Notes under the pieces: generated by a model
Seen by the model: only the letters and a program-made list of their open reading frames with translations
Database searches by the model: none
What the model was told of the DNA's origin: nothing
Made by a program: the position numbers and the translations under genes
Source: Thiocapsa roseopersicina
Lineage (GTDB): Bacteria > Pseudomonadota > Gammaproteobacteria > Chromatiales > Chromatiaceae
Assembly: GCF_900106925.1 (NCBI RefSeq)
Contig: NZ_FNNZ01000007.1
Location: 62,001-126,000, forward strand
DNA: 64,000 nt
Direction of reading: 5' to 3'
Shown: positions 26,727-34,314 of the stretch, piece by piece
How positions within the stretch are numbered: position 1 is the first letter of the stretch
Layout: every line of letters begins with the position of its first letter

Positions 26727-26740
26727 TTGACCCACATCAA
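26727..26740. promoter_or_regulatory. Crp/Fnr-family box before the HPP gene
   Basis: TTGACCCACATCAA matches TTGAC-N4-ATCAA and is identical to the nnrS box except one base. It lies 131 bases upstream of the HPP start in the HPP/CBS divergent gap. It suggests oxygen- or NO-dependent control of the HPP-cytochrome-ygbA unit. Confidence 0.6.
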
Positions 26741-26878
26741 GCCTAACCCTCGAAACCACGACCGCCTGATCTCGGCCCCGGGAGCCCTTACAACCCGACC
26801 GAGATCCGATGCGAGATTCGCCAGCCGGGTCCGAGCCGGTATGAGGCCTCGCGCTCGAAGAGATACGAAGCCACCGGA

Positions 26879-26892
26879 TTGACCTGTCTCAA
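26879..26892. promoter_or_regulatory. possible Crp/Fnr-family box before the CBS gene
   Basis: TTGACCTGTCTCAA has a good left half-site and one mismatch in the right half. It lies 72 bases upstream of the CBS protein start, at a position suited to activation. It is weaker than the two other boxes of this region. Confidence 0.4.
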
Positions 26893-26964
26893 GGCTATTT
26901 GCGCATGATCCACGCCTAATAGCCATGCCAGCGGCGACGAAGCCGATCATTCGGGGGTCATCAG

Positions 26965-27621
26965 GTGACAGAGAACCATCTTCATCTCTTTCAGGAACCG
27001 GACCACGCCAGCATCGACGAAATCCGGGAGCTCGAGCTTTCGGACGCCGACATCATCGACGCGATGCGGGAGATTCCCGGCTATATCGACATCACGACGA
27101 CGGACTTCAGAACCATCTATCACCTCGCCCATGCCCATGCCGTGGAGCGCATGAACAGCCGTATGTGCGCGAGGAACCTCATGCGCTCTCCGATCCAACC
27201 GCTGAATCCGACGACACCGCTTTACCAAGCGGCCGGATTATTCGTGCGACAAGGCGTGAAGGCGCTGCCGGTGGTCATGGGCGGCGGACTGGTCAGCGGG
27301 ATCCTGACCGAGACGGATATTCTCAAGCGACTGGGTGCGGACAGTTTCTTGGAGCTGCTTCCGCGATTGCTCGAACAATGCAATCGACTCGCCGAATGCT
27401 GTCACGAGACAGCGACAAGCACGATGATGACATCGCCGGCGGTAACCGTAACCGAGCGCGCAGGTTTTTCGGAGATCATGTGTGCGTTCAGGAGCCACGG
27501 CGGGCGCAGCATGCCGGTCGTGGACGACCGCGGTCGTCTGGTAGGGCTCCTGATGCGCAAGGATTTTCTCGCTGCCTGTCAACTCGACCTGGAGTCGCTC
27601 GACGAAGAAACGCTCGATTGA
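26965..27621 (+). CDS. CBS-domain pair protein
   Basis: A 218-residue cytoplasmic protein that starts with GTG. The N-terminal 65 residues are an acidic helical region. Two CBS motifs follow: ARNLMRSPIQPLNPTTPLYQ to VSGILTETDILKRL, and TSTMMTSPAVTVTERAGFSE to LVGLLMRKDFLAAC. CBS pairs bind adenosine nucleotides and switch partner proteins. The divergent neighbour is an HPP membrane protein; HPP and CBS are joined in one chain in many bacteria, so this protein may gate the HPP protein. Its 3' end converges on the PuuD-like gene. Confidence 0.85.
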   Translation: MTENHLHLFQEPDHASIDEIRELELSDADIIDAMREIPGYIDITTTDFRTIYHLAHAHAVERMNSRMCARNLMRSPIQPLNPTTPLYQAAGLFVRQGVKALPVVMGGGLVSGILTETDILKRLGADSFLELLPRLLEQCNRLAECCHETATSTMMTSPAVTVTERAGFSEIMCAFRSHGGRSMPVVDDRGRLVGLLMRKDFLAACQLDLESLDEETLD

Positions 27622-27702
27622 CGGGCGGTCCGTACCGGGCTCACTCCTTCGCTCCGCTCCCCGAAACTTGCGCCTGCGCGGTTTCGATTGCCGAACACGC
27701 CA

Positions 27703-28329
27703 TCAAAGCGGGATACCGTGCGGCGCGGCGACCATGAACATCAGCATCGGGATCGAGAGCACCGCGTTGATCCGCGCGACCGATGCAACGGTCTTTTTTG
27801 CCTTGGCAAGGTCCGCCTCGCCCTGCGAGGGCGCGAGGCCCATCAGCTTCTTCTGATTCGGCCAGAGCACGAACCAGACATTGATCAAAAGGACCGTACC
27901 GAGCCACACCCCGATCCCCATGGGAAGCGCGTAGTCGGGATCTCCGCCCGTCAGACCCAACGTAAAGACATCCAGTAGACTGTCGTTCTGCACCAAGTAC
28001 CAGGCCCCTGCTCCCCAGGTCACCAGCGACGCCCACCGGAACCACAGGAGCGCGCGCGGCAGGATGTACTTTCCGATCGCGGCGGGTCCGGGGCCTCCCT
28101 GGTCTGCCGTTGCCGCGGCAACCGCCGGCATCTGGACGAAGTTGAAGTAGTACAGCAGGCCGACCCAGATGATCCCGGCGACGATATGCACCCAGCGCAC
28201 GAAGGCCAATTCGTCGAATGCGAGGAGACCATTGCCGCCGGCGAGATTGACGATCATGGCAAGTACGACCGACACCAGCAGACCCGCAATCCATACACCT
28301 TTGATTGAAGCCAAGGGGTTCATACGCAT
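27703..28329 (-). CDS. PuuD-like (Urate_ox_N) membrane protein
   Basis: A 208-residue inner-membrane protein with four or five hydrophobic segments. FVRWVHIVAGIIWVGLLYYF (about 43-62) and NFVQMPAVAAATAD are typical of the membrane half of the cytochrome-c-coupled urate hydroxylase PuuD (PF06181). The cytochrome c half is absent, as in many stand-alone homologues. His in VHIVAG may bind haem. It is the last gene of the TDT-molybdoenzyme unit, 23 bases after the oxidoreductase stop, so it may be that enzyme's membrane partner. GGAGAGAA precedes ATG 28329; an ATG 6 bases later is also possible. Confidence 0.75.
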   Translation of the reverse strand: MRMNPLASIKGVWIAGLLVSVVLAMIVNLAGGNGLLAFDELAFVRWVHIVAGIIWVGLLYYFNFVQMPAVAAATADQGGPGPAAIGKYILPRALLWFRWASLVTWGAGAWYLVQNDSLLDVFTLGLTGGDPDYALPMGIGVWLGTVLLINVWFVLWPNQKKLMGLAPSQGEADLAKAKKTVASVARINAVLSIPMLMFMVAAPHGIPL

Positions 28330-28352
28330 TTCTCTCCGATGATGACAAACGC

Positions 28353-30683
28353 CTAAACCGCGACATCGCGCGAGATCGAGCAGGGATAACCGCGCATTGC
28401 GTTCGAGCCGCTGGCGGGATCGAAACGCTCGTCATCGATCAGTCGGTTGTAATTGAACCGATCCAGGTCGTACGCCGGGAGGCCGAGTCGCGAGCAGGAT
28501 TCCCACCAACCGTATTGCGCGCAGACCGTGTCCGCGGCAATCCTGGTGGTCATGCTGGCCCGCGCGTGCATCGTACCGACGGCCGAATGGATGCTGATCC
28601 AATCGCCTTCATGAATACCCTGCTGCTTGGCCGTATCCGGATGAAGCTCGACCAATGGCTCGGGCAGCTTGCCGCGCAGGGTCGGCAACGCATGCTGTTG
28701 ACTATGGCAATAGTGCGGCCACTTGGCCGTCGTGAGACGCAGCGGAAAGGCATCGCTCGAAGGCAGAGATTCGGACTCGAAGTCCGGAAGCGGCGATAGG
28801 CCGGCATCCATGAGGGTTTCCGAGTAGATCTCGACCCGACACGTCGGCGTCTGAAACCCATCCTTCAGATACGATCGGTAGGGCGTCTGAAGCCCGAGCG
28901 AAAGGCCTTCGGGATGCCGCTCCAAGTCTTCGAGAGACACACCGGTCCGCGCGATCACCTCGCGCAGGCCGGACCGCTGGTTGCCGTCGAAGAAGTGCTC
29001 GCCCAAACCGAGCCGCTCGGCCAAGGCAAAGACAATCGCGGTATCGGATCGGCTTTCACCGAGCGGGCTGAGAACCGCTTGGCGCAGCTGCAACCAGTCC
29101 GAGCCTCGCTCGCCGAGTTGAAAGCCAGCCGCAAGACCTGTGCGCTCCCACGGCGAGGCGACCGGCAACACCAGGTCGGCGTAATCGGCAGTCGGATTCA
29201 GGAACATGTCCGCATGGATGTAGACATCCAACGCACACAAGGCGGGCACCAGCGTCGGTGTATTCGGCTTTGTCAGAAGCGGATTGGCGCCGAAGCTCAT
29301 CAGGCCACTGACCGGATAGGGTTCCGACTCAAGCACCGCCCGAGCAAAGTCGCGACTCGTGACCCAACCCTTTGCAGGCGGGCCCAGCGGGCGTTCCGTT
29401 CGGCCCAAGGTCATTGCCAGCCGATCTGGCGGCAACAGATCAAACCCCGCGATGTCGTTCAGATGCGGAGTCGCGAATCGCACATTGCCGCCGGGCGCAT
29501 CGAGCGAGCCGGTCAGTGCGTAGAGGAGCCCGATCGCCCGCCCGCTCTGCGTCGCATCGGCTTGCTGGCAGATCCCGGCCCAATGGAAATAGCTGACCGG
29601 TCCGGACTCATGCAGGAGTCGCGCGGTCTCGCGAATCTGGCGCGCCGGCACCCCGCAACGGCCGGCGGCGCGTTCCGGCGGATAGCGGGCGCACCGCTCG
29701 GCGAAGCACTGAAAGGCAGTGCGACAGGGCACCGGCTCACCCTGATCGTGCAGGACCAAATCACCGAAGAGGGCCGGGCTGACCGGCGGCTCGTCGAGAT
29801 ACTCACCGCAGGTCGGATCGTAGGCAACGGCTCGGCGCCGCTCGGAATCCCAAACCATCGGGAAGCGTCGCATGCCGGCAGGTGTGGCGCGCTCGACTGT
29901 CATGAAGCGACCGTTGTCCACGCGCACCAGGAGCGGCCCGTTCGACCAGCGTGCGATGAAATCCTTATCGAACCAACCGTTTTGGATCATCTCGCCGGCG
30001 ATCGAGAGCGCGAGAACCCCGTCCGAGCCGGGCCGCACCGGGAGCCATTGATCGGCCGCCGACGCCAGCCCGACTTGACGCGGATCGACCACAATCAATC
30101 TCGCCCCGCGGCGCTTCGCCTCCATCGCGGCGCGTGCATAGGCCGGCCAGGTGGTCGAGGGATTGAAGCCCCAGAACAATAGGCATCCCGTCCGCTCGAA
30201 ATCCGGTGAGCCGATCCCCGACCCGAAGGTCAAGGCGCTGGCGTAGTCCTTGTGCCAGTTGCAGTTCTCGGTCGCGAAGAGCACGTTCGGGCTGCCGAAG
30301 GCGTGTGCAAGGCGATGGATCCAGCCGAAGGCGTCGGCAACGGCCGTCCCGCTAGGCGTCGTGACACCGAAGACAACCGATCGGGCGCCGTGGGCATCGG
30401 CGCTTGCGCGCATCCGGTCCGCCGCAAACCTCAGCGCCTCGTCCCAGGTGACGCGGCGCCAACCCGGATCAGCCTCGCCCTTCGGGCGCGTCCGCATCAT
30501 GGGGTAAAGCACCCGTCGATCGCTGTGGACCAGCTCAGGCGCTGCCCGCCCTTTGACACAAAAGCTGCCGCCGGTGGGGTGATCGCGGTCGGGTCGAACC
30601 CGAACCAGGCGACCGGCCTCGACGGTGGAGATGGATCCGCATTTCGAGATACAGAGCGGACAGTAACCGCGAATCTCGCCCAT
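28353..30683 (-). CDS. molybdopterin oxidoreductase in nar locus
   Basis: A 776-residue bis-MGD enzyme of the DMSO-reductase superfamily, cytoplasmic (no Tat signal). The [4Fe-4S] motif is CPLCISKC with the fourth Cys in GGSFCVKG about 27 residues on. WRRVTWDEALRFAADRM, ATENCNWHKD (Cys as candidate metal ligand, about 140) and RLIVVDPRQVGLASAADQW follow. The molybdopterin dinucleotide-binding domain runs from about 640. It differs from NarG (no HxxxC cluster) and looks closer to NasA/NapA/formate-dehydrogenase-like enzymes. Substrate is unknown. It sits 3 bases after the TDT channel gene and 23 bases before the PuuD-like gene. Confidence 0.85.
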   Translation of the reverse strand: MGEIRGYCPLCISKCGSISTVEAGRLVRVRPDRDHPTGGSFCVKGRAAPELVHSDRRVLYPMMRTRPKGEADPGWRRVTWDEALRFAADRMRASADAHGARSVVFGVTTPSGTAVADAFGWIHRLAHAFGSPNVLFATENCNWHKDYASALTFGSGIGSPDFERTGCLLFWGFNPSTTWPAYARAAMEAKRRGARLIVVDPRQVGLASAADQWLPVRPGSDGVLALSIAGEMIQNGWFDKDFIARWSNGPLLVRVDNGRFMTVERATPAGMRRFPMVWDSERRRAVAYDPTCGEYLDEPPVSPALFGDLVLHDQGEPVPCRTAFQCFAERCARYPPERAAGRCGVPARQIRETARLLHESGPVSYFHWAGICQQADATQSGRAIGLLYALTGSLDAPGGNVRFATPHLNDIAGFDLLPPDRLAMTLGRTERPLGPPAKGWVTSRDFARAVLESEPYPVSGLMSFGANPLLTKPNTPTLVPALCALDVYIHADMFLNPTADYADLVLPVASPWERTGLAAGFQLGERGSDWLQLRQAVLSPLGESRSDTAIVFALAERLGLGEHFFDGNQRSGLREVIARTGVSLEDLERHPEGLSLGLQTPYRSYLKDGFQTPTCRVEIYSETLMDAGLSPLPDFESESLPSSDAFPLRLTTAKWPHYCHSQQHALPTLRGKLPEPLVELHPDTAKQQGIHEGDWISIHSAVGTMHARASMTTRIAADTVCAQYGWWESCSRLGLPAYDLDRFNYNRLIDDERFDPASGSNAMRGYPCSISRDVAV

Positions 30684-30686
30684 TCC

Positions 30687-31775
30687 TTAATCTCCCGCCG
30701 AGACGGCGACCCGGACCACGGCCCCGATCGCCCTGGACAGACGCCTGAGAAGACCGAGAAAGGTCAGTCCCCAAGCCGCGAGCGCGATATAGACGGTGAT
30801 CGCCGGGATCCAGGCCAAGCCGTCAAGCTGCAATGCCTTGGCCAATAGATAGGTGCTCGCCGTGTACATCCCCAATGGAAAGACCGCACCCCAGAATAAG
30901 GGCGTGTAAACAACCGGTACGCGTCTGAGCCAATGCGTCCAAATCCCCAGAGCAACCAGGAGCGGTATCCACCAAGTCCCGGCTGCCCAGAAGAATAGGG
31001 TGAACCCCTTGAGAAACGGGAGCAATTCGACGAGCAATCGGGATTCCTCGGCATGGAGGATCAGGGTTGCTCCGGCTTGCGTCGCGATCGCGGTCGCTCC
31101 CATACTGACCCAGTAAGGCGGGGTGAAGCTCGCAGGCTCCAAGTGCATGAAGGTCAATCGATAGAAGACCAGTGCGATGATGTTGATATAGAGCATGCAC
31201 CCCATGAAATAAAAGAACAAACTGATGAAGAGAATAAACTGTTGGGCGTCGGGAAACCGAAAGGCGACCATGGTCCCGAGCACCGCAATGGACTGCGTGG
31301 CGACCGATGCAATTAGCCAGACCCCGCTGATACCGTCGGTCAGCGAGGGCTTGGTCGGGTGAACGATGATTGCGGTAAAGAAGGAATAGGTAATCAGCAG
31401 CCAGAGAAAGGCTCCGAAAACCCACAACCCAAACGCAAGATCTGCATCGCCGGTCAGCGTGAAGATCTGTACCCCGATGACGCAGGTTCCGGCGACGATC
31501 GTAAAATAGCCCGGACCCAAGGCATGGGCCCTGAGATCATCGACGAGGTGGATGGGATAGACCAGTACGCGAAGACCGGTCATGAACAAGAGCGTGACGA
31601 ACGCAATCAGGTTTATCAAAAGAAGCGGCTTGGCGATCCAGTCGAGCCCGACCAGATCGCAGGCGATGGAGACGATCCCGGTCGCCATGACCAATGAGAA
31701 GTAGGACGGCGGCAGCTTCTCGATCCAATATCGGGCCACCGTTGCGACGGTCTCTGAACGCGTTGGTAGTCCCAT
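30687..31775 (-). CDS. TDT/SLAC1-family anion channel or transporter
   Basis: A 362-residue protein with ten hydrophobic segments, as in TehA/SLAC1. LPPSYFSLVMATGIVSIAC is the standard family start (P-x-Y/F-F-x2-VMATG). Helix-5-type Phe gates and YINIIALVFYRL and WVSMGATAIATQAGATLIL blocks follow. SLAC1-type proteins conduct small anions including nitrate and chloride; other TDT members move malate or tellurite. The nar context makes nitrate or nitrite a good guess. The 246-base gap after narI is full of palindromes, so expression may be attenuated from the nar promoter. Confidence 0.85.
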   Translation of the reverse strand: MGLPTRSETVATVARYWIEKLPPSYFSLVMATGIVSIACDLVGLDWIAKPLLLINLIAFVTLLFMTGLRVLVYPIHLVDDLRAHALGPGYFTIVAGTCVIGVQIFTLTGDADLAFGLWVFGAFLWLLITYSFFTAIIVHPTKPSLTDGISGVWLIASVATQSIAVLGTMVAFRFPDAQQFILFISLFFYFMGCMLYINIIALVFYRLTFMHLEPASFTPPYWVSMGATAIATQAGATLILHAEESRLLVELLPFLKGFTLFFWAAGTWWIPLLVALGIWTHWLRRVPVVYTPLFWGAVFPLGMYTASTYLLAKALQLDGLAWIPAITVYIALAAWGLTFLGLLRRLSRAIGAVVRVAVSAGD

Positions 31776-31835
31776 CGTTGAGCGGACGCCTCGGATCGGT
31801 CATTGAAGCTCGATTCGGAGATCGGGGTCACGGGC

Positions 31836-31967
31836 CTTTGCGGTTCGGCTGTGCTCGTGACTCCCGCCCAGCCTGGTACGTGGCGCAGAGCGCCACGGGG
31901 CACGCGTGACACCGCAAAGCGGATGTCACGAGTCCCTGAAGGTCTCGGTAGCCTGATGAACGAGACC
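31836..31967. promoter_or_regulatory. structured leader between narI and the TDT gene
   Basis: The gap holds interleaved inverted repeats. CTTTGCGGT (31836) pairs with ACCGCAAAG (31911), and CTCGTGAC (31854) pairs with GTCACGAG (31925), an A-B-A'-B' order that permits a pseudoknot. The second members can instead fold locally (31906-31929). An 8-bp hairpin CGTGGCGC-AGA-GCGCCACG lies at 31879-31897, and GGTCTCG/CGAGACC at 31941-31967. This may be an attenuator or processing site separating nar from the downstream genes. Confidence 0.5.
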
Positions 31968-32021
31968 TACGGTTCAGCTTGGCTTTCCGGAGTCGGGCCC
32001 CGTATGCCGGGGCCGAACCGG

Positions 32022-33566
32022 TCAGCGTCGAGCGACCTGCGTTTGGGGGAAGACCTCCGTCTCCAAGTAGGTGATGAGCGACCAGATCTTGTCCGGACCC
32101 AGATTTGCGTACGCGGGCATGAGCCATTCGCCCTTGTTCCTCGGCAGCCCGGCCGCGATGCGGTAGTAGATCTGCTCGTCGCTCGATCCACCCTTCAGGG
32201 GCTCGGTTCTCAGATTGCGTGTCGGCACCGGACGACCCGCAGCATCCGTTCTCAGCGCCTGGAGCACACCGTCTCCCGCGCCGGTCGGTCCGTGGCAGAC
32301 CGAGCACATGCCGGCGTAAAGCTCCTTGCCCTCTTTGATCATCGCCACCGTCGGCTCCGGTCTGGCCGGAACAGCGATGGGCTCGCCGGGTGTCGGGCGA
32401 TCTACCCAGAACTGCTCGACGGTCTGCACCAGCGAGTCGATCTGCCGATCGGAGAGCGCGCCGAAGCCGGGCATTCCGGAACCGGTCAGCCCATGGACGA
32501 CGGCGTGCCGCAGATCATCGCTCGAGGCGACACCGTTCGAGGACGAAATAAACTGGAAATGCCCTTCGGTGAGATTTCTCGGAACCGCGGTAAAGGTCGG
32601 CGACTTGGCTCCCGGACCGTCACCATGGCCTTCCAGTCCATGACAGCGTGCGCATTGGCTGACATAGAGTGGATAACCTTCGAGCACATCCTGGGCCTGG
32701 CTTGAATCCGGGCCCTTCTCCTGGTCTTCAGTCGCGCCGGTCGAGGCGTAGGCGGTTTGAACAAGCCCTTCGCCCTTCGGACTTGGCAGCACGAACGCAA
32801 TGAGAACCAAGACTCCGACCACACCCGCCGTCAAATAAGTCATGTACGACTTATCGGTGACGCCTTTGAATTCCCAACACCCCAACACCCAGCCGTTCTG
32901 GAACTTCTTCGCCGTCGTGCGCAAGACCTGATAGGGCCGCACGAGATAATTGACCGGAAGCGTCCAGGCATGAATCAGCTTCGTGAAGGGGAAATAGGCC
33001 GCGAAGGCGAACGCCAGCAGGATATGGATCTTCGACAGAAGCGGCGCCGAGGCCATCAGCTCAGGCTGGGGGGAGAGCCGCCAAAGGCTTGCGAACCAGG
33101 GAGCCGCGGTAAAGGAGACACCCCAGATACGATGCCCCAAGGCTTGGTAGATCGCGACACCCAGAATCGCGATGAGAAACAGATGCACGATGTAGTCATC
33201 GGGCTGACTCATTGCGCGCATCTCGGGAATCAGGGTACGCCTGACCAACGCAATCACCGACCCGACGATGGCGAACACCCCGCCGAGCGTGGCCATCCAG
33301 AAGAAGGCGCCGACCCAACTCCCCCACCCCAACAACCCGCCGATCAATCCGGCGAGATGACCGAAGAAGGCCAGGAAGATGCCCCAATGCAGAAAGTGCG
33401 CAGCAAGCCCGAGGATACCTTGGCCGTGGAAGATCCCGCTCGCGCGGGTCGACATCCCGAACGGCCGATAGACCATCCGAATAAAGGGCACGACAAAGAA
33501 AAGCGTCAATGCCACATAGGGGAAGACACCCCAGATCACATAACTCGAAAAGAGAAAATCGTTCAT
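32022..33566 (-). CDS. narI: nitrate reductase gamma subunit fused to dihaem cytochrome c
   Basis: A 514-residue fusion. The N-terminal 215 residues are a NarI-type dihaem-b membrane subunit (FPYVALTLFFVVPFIRM, GHLAGLIGGLLGW, SKIHILLAFAFAAYFPFTKL with HAWTLPVNYLVRPYQV). Another membrane segment (YLTAGVVGVLVLIAFVLP, about 245-262) leads to a region with two c-haem sites, CARCHG (about 308) and CSVCHG (about 421). NarI passes quinol electrons to NarH; the added haems probably lie outside and could exchange electrons with soluble cytochromes. ATG 33566 overlaps the narJ stop (ATGA). E. coli NarI is only about 225 residues, so the extension is striking. Confidence 0.9.
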   Translation of the reverse strand: MNDFLFSSYVIWGVFPYVALTLFFVVPFIRMVYRPFGMSTRASGIFHGQGILGLAAHFLHWGIFLAFFGHLAGLIGGLLGWGSWVGAFFWMATLGGVFAIVGSVIALVRRTLIPEMRAMSQPDDYIVHLFLIAILGVAIYQALGHRIWGVSFTAAPWFASLWRLSPQPELMASAPLLSKIHILLAFAFAAYFPFTKLIHAWTLPVNYLVRPYQVLRTTAKKFQNGWVLGCWEFKGVTDKSYMTYLTAGVVGVLVLIAFVLPSPKGEGLVQTAYASTGATEDQEKGPDSSQAQDVLEGYPLYVSQCARCHGLEGHGDGPGAKSPTFTAVPRNLTEGHFQFISSSNGVASSDDLRHAVVHGLTGSGMPGFGALSDRQIDSLVQTVEQFWVDRPTPGEPIAVPARPEPTVAMIKEGKELYAGMCSVCHGPTGAGDGVLQALRTDAAGRPVPTRNLRTEPLKGGSSDEQIYYRIAAGLPRNKGEWLMPAYANLGPDKIWSLITYLETEVFPQTQVARR

Positions 33567-34312
33567 TGGTGCCCCCAACCGGTGGTGGACAGTTCAGGAG
33601 AGGGAGAAAGGCCCGGCGTCGACGAGGTGCCCTTGCGCACCGGGATCGTCGCTTGAACCTCCGGCGCGAGCCAGACGGGATCATCGGCGAGACGTTCCAA
33701 ATCCTCCTCCGCGACAAACTCGAGCGCTTCCATCAAGAGGTCGTAGACGCTCTCGTATTTCTGCATCGCCTTGCGCATCGCCGGGATGCCCGGCTGCAGG
33801 TACTGGTCGACGAAGCGTCGTCGCAAGCCGATGCCGTCGCGTTCGGGATGGGCGCTGCTGACCGCCAGAAACTCGAGCATGACCGGCAGGAAATCCGGCA
33901 GCTCCGCCCCGGCGAGATCGAACCCGAAGTGCTCGTAGCTCGCCTTCAGCTCGATCATGTACTGATTGCGCCCGCAGGCACCGGCGCCCCGGCACGAGTT
34001 GGGCTCCTCGTACATGTGCGACCCCAAATAGAGCGGACAGGGCGGCGTCAGCTCCAGGGTCGCGGTGTACTCGTCGACGTTGTGCGCGGCTGGGGATGCC
34101 AGGAAACGATCGATGCGCTCGCGCATCGGCGTTTCCGGGATGGCCTGGAGGAACCGCTCCACCCGTCCGGTGTCCCGGACGGCTGGATTGAGCAGAAGCT
34201 CTGCGATCACCCCGTACATGGCCCCGAGATCCCAGCCGGCCGACCCCGTCGAGACCGCTCCGGACGAACCCGGACCGGATGCGAAGGTTTCGGTCGCTTG
34301 GATTGCGCTCAT
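33563..34312 (-). CDS. narJ: nitrate reductase chaperone NarJ
   Basis: A 249-residue NarJ/NarW (TorD-like) chaperone needed to insert the Mo cofactor into NarG and to hold NarGH until membrane docking. GAMYGVIAELLLNPAV, LELTPPCPLYLGSHMYEEP and ELPDFLPVMLEFLAVSS are family blocks. The N-terminal 30 residues and the C-terminal tail after 215 are extra and low in complexity. The start lies 2 bases after the narH stop, and the stop overlaps the narI start. Its presence in the standard GHJI order supports a complete respiratory enzyme. Confidence 0.92.
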   Translation of the reverse strand: MSAIQATETFASGPGSSGAVSTGSAGWDLGAMYGVIAELLLNPAVRDTGRVERFLQAIPETPMRERIDRFLASPAAHNVDEYTATLELTPPCPLYLGSHMYEEPNSCRGAGACGRNQYMIELKASYEHFGFDLAGAELPDFLPVMLEFLAVSSAHPERDGIGLRRRFVDQYLQPGIPAMRKAMQKYESVYDLLMEALEFVAEEDLERLADDPVWLAPEVQATIPVRKGTSSTPGLSPSPELSTTGWGHQ

Positions 34313-34314
34313 GG

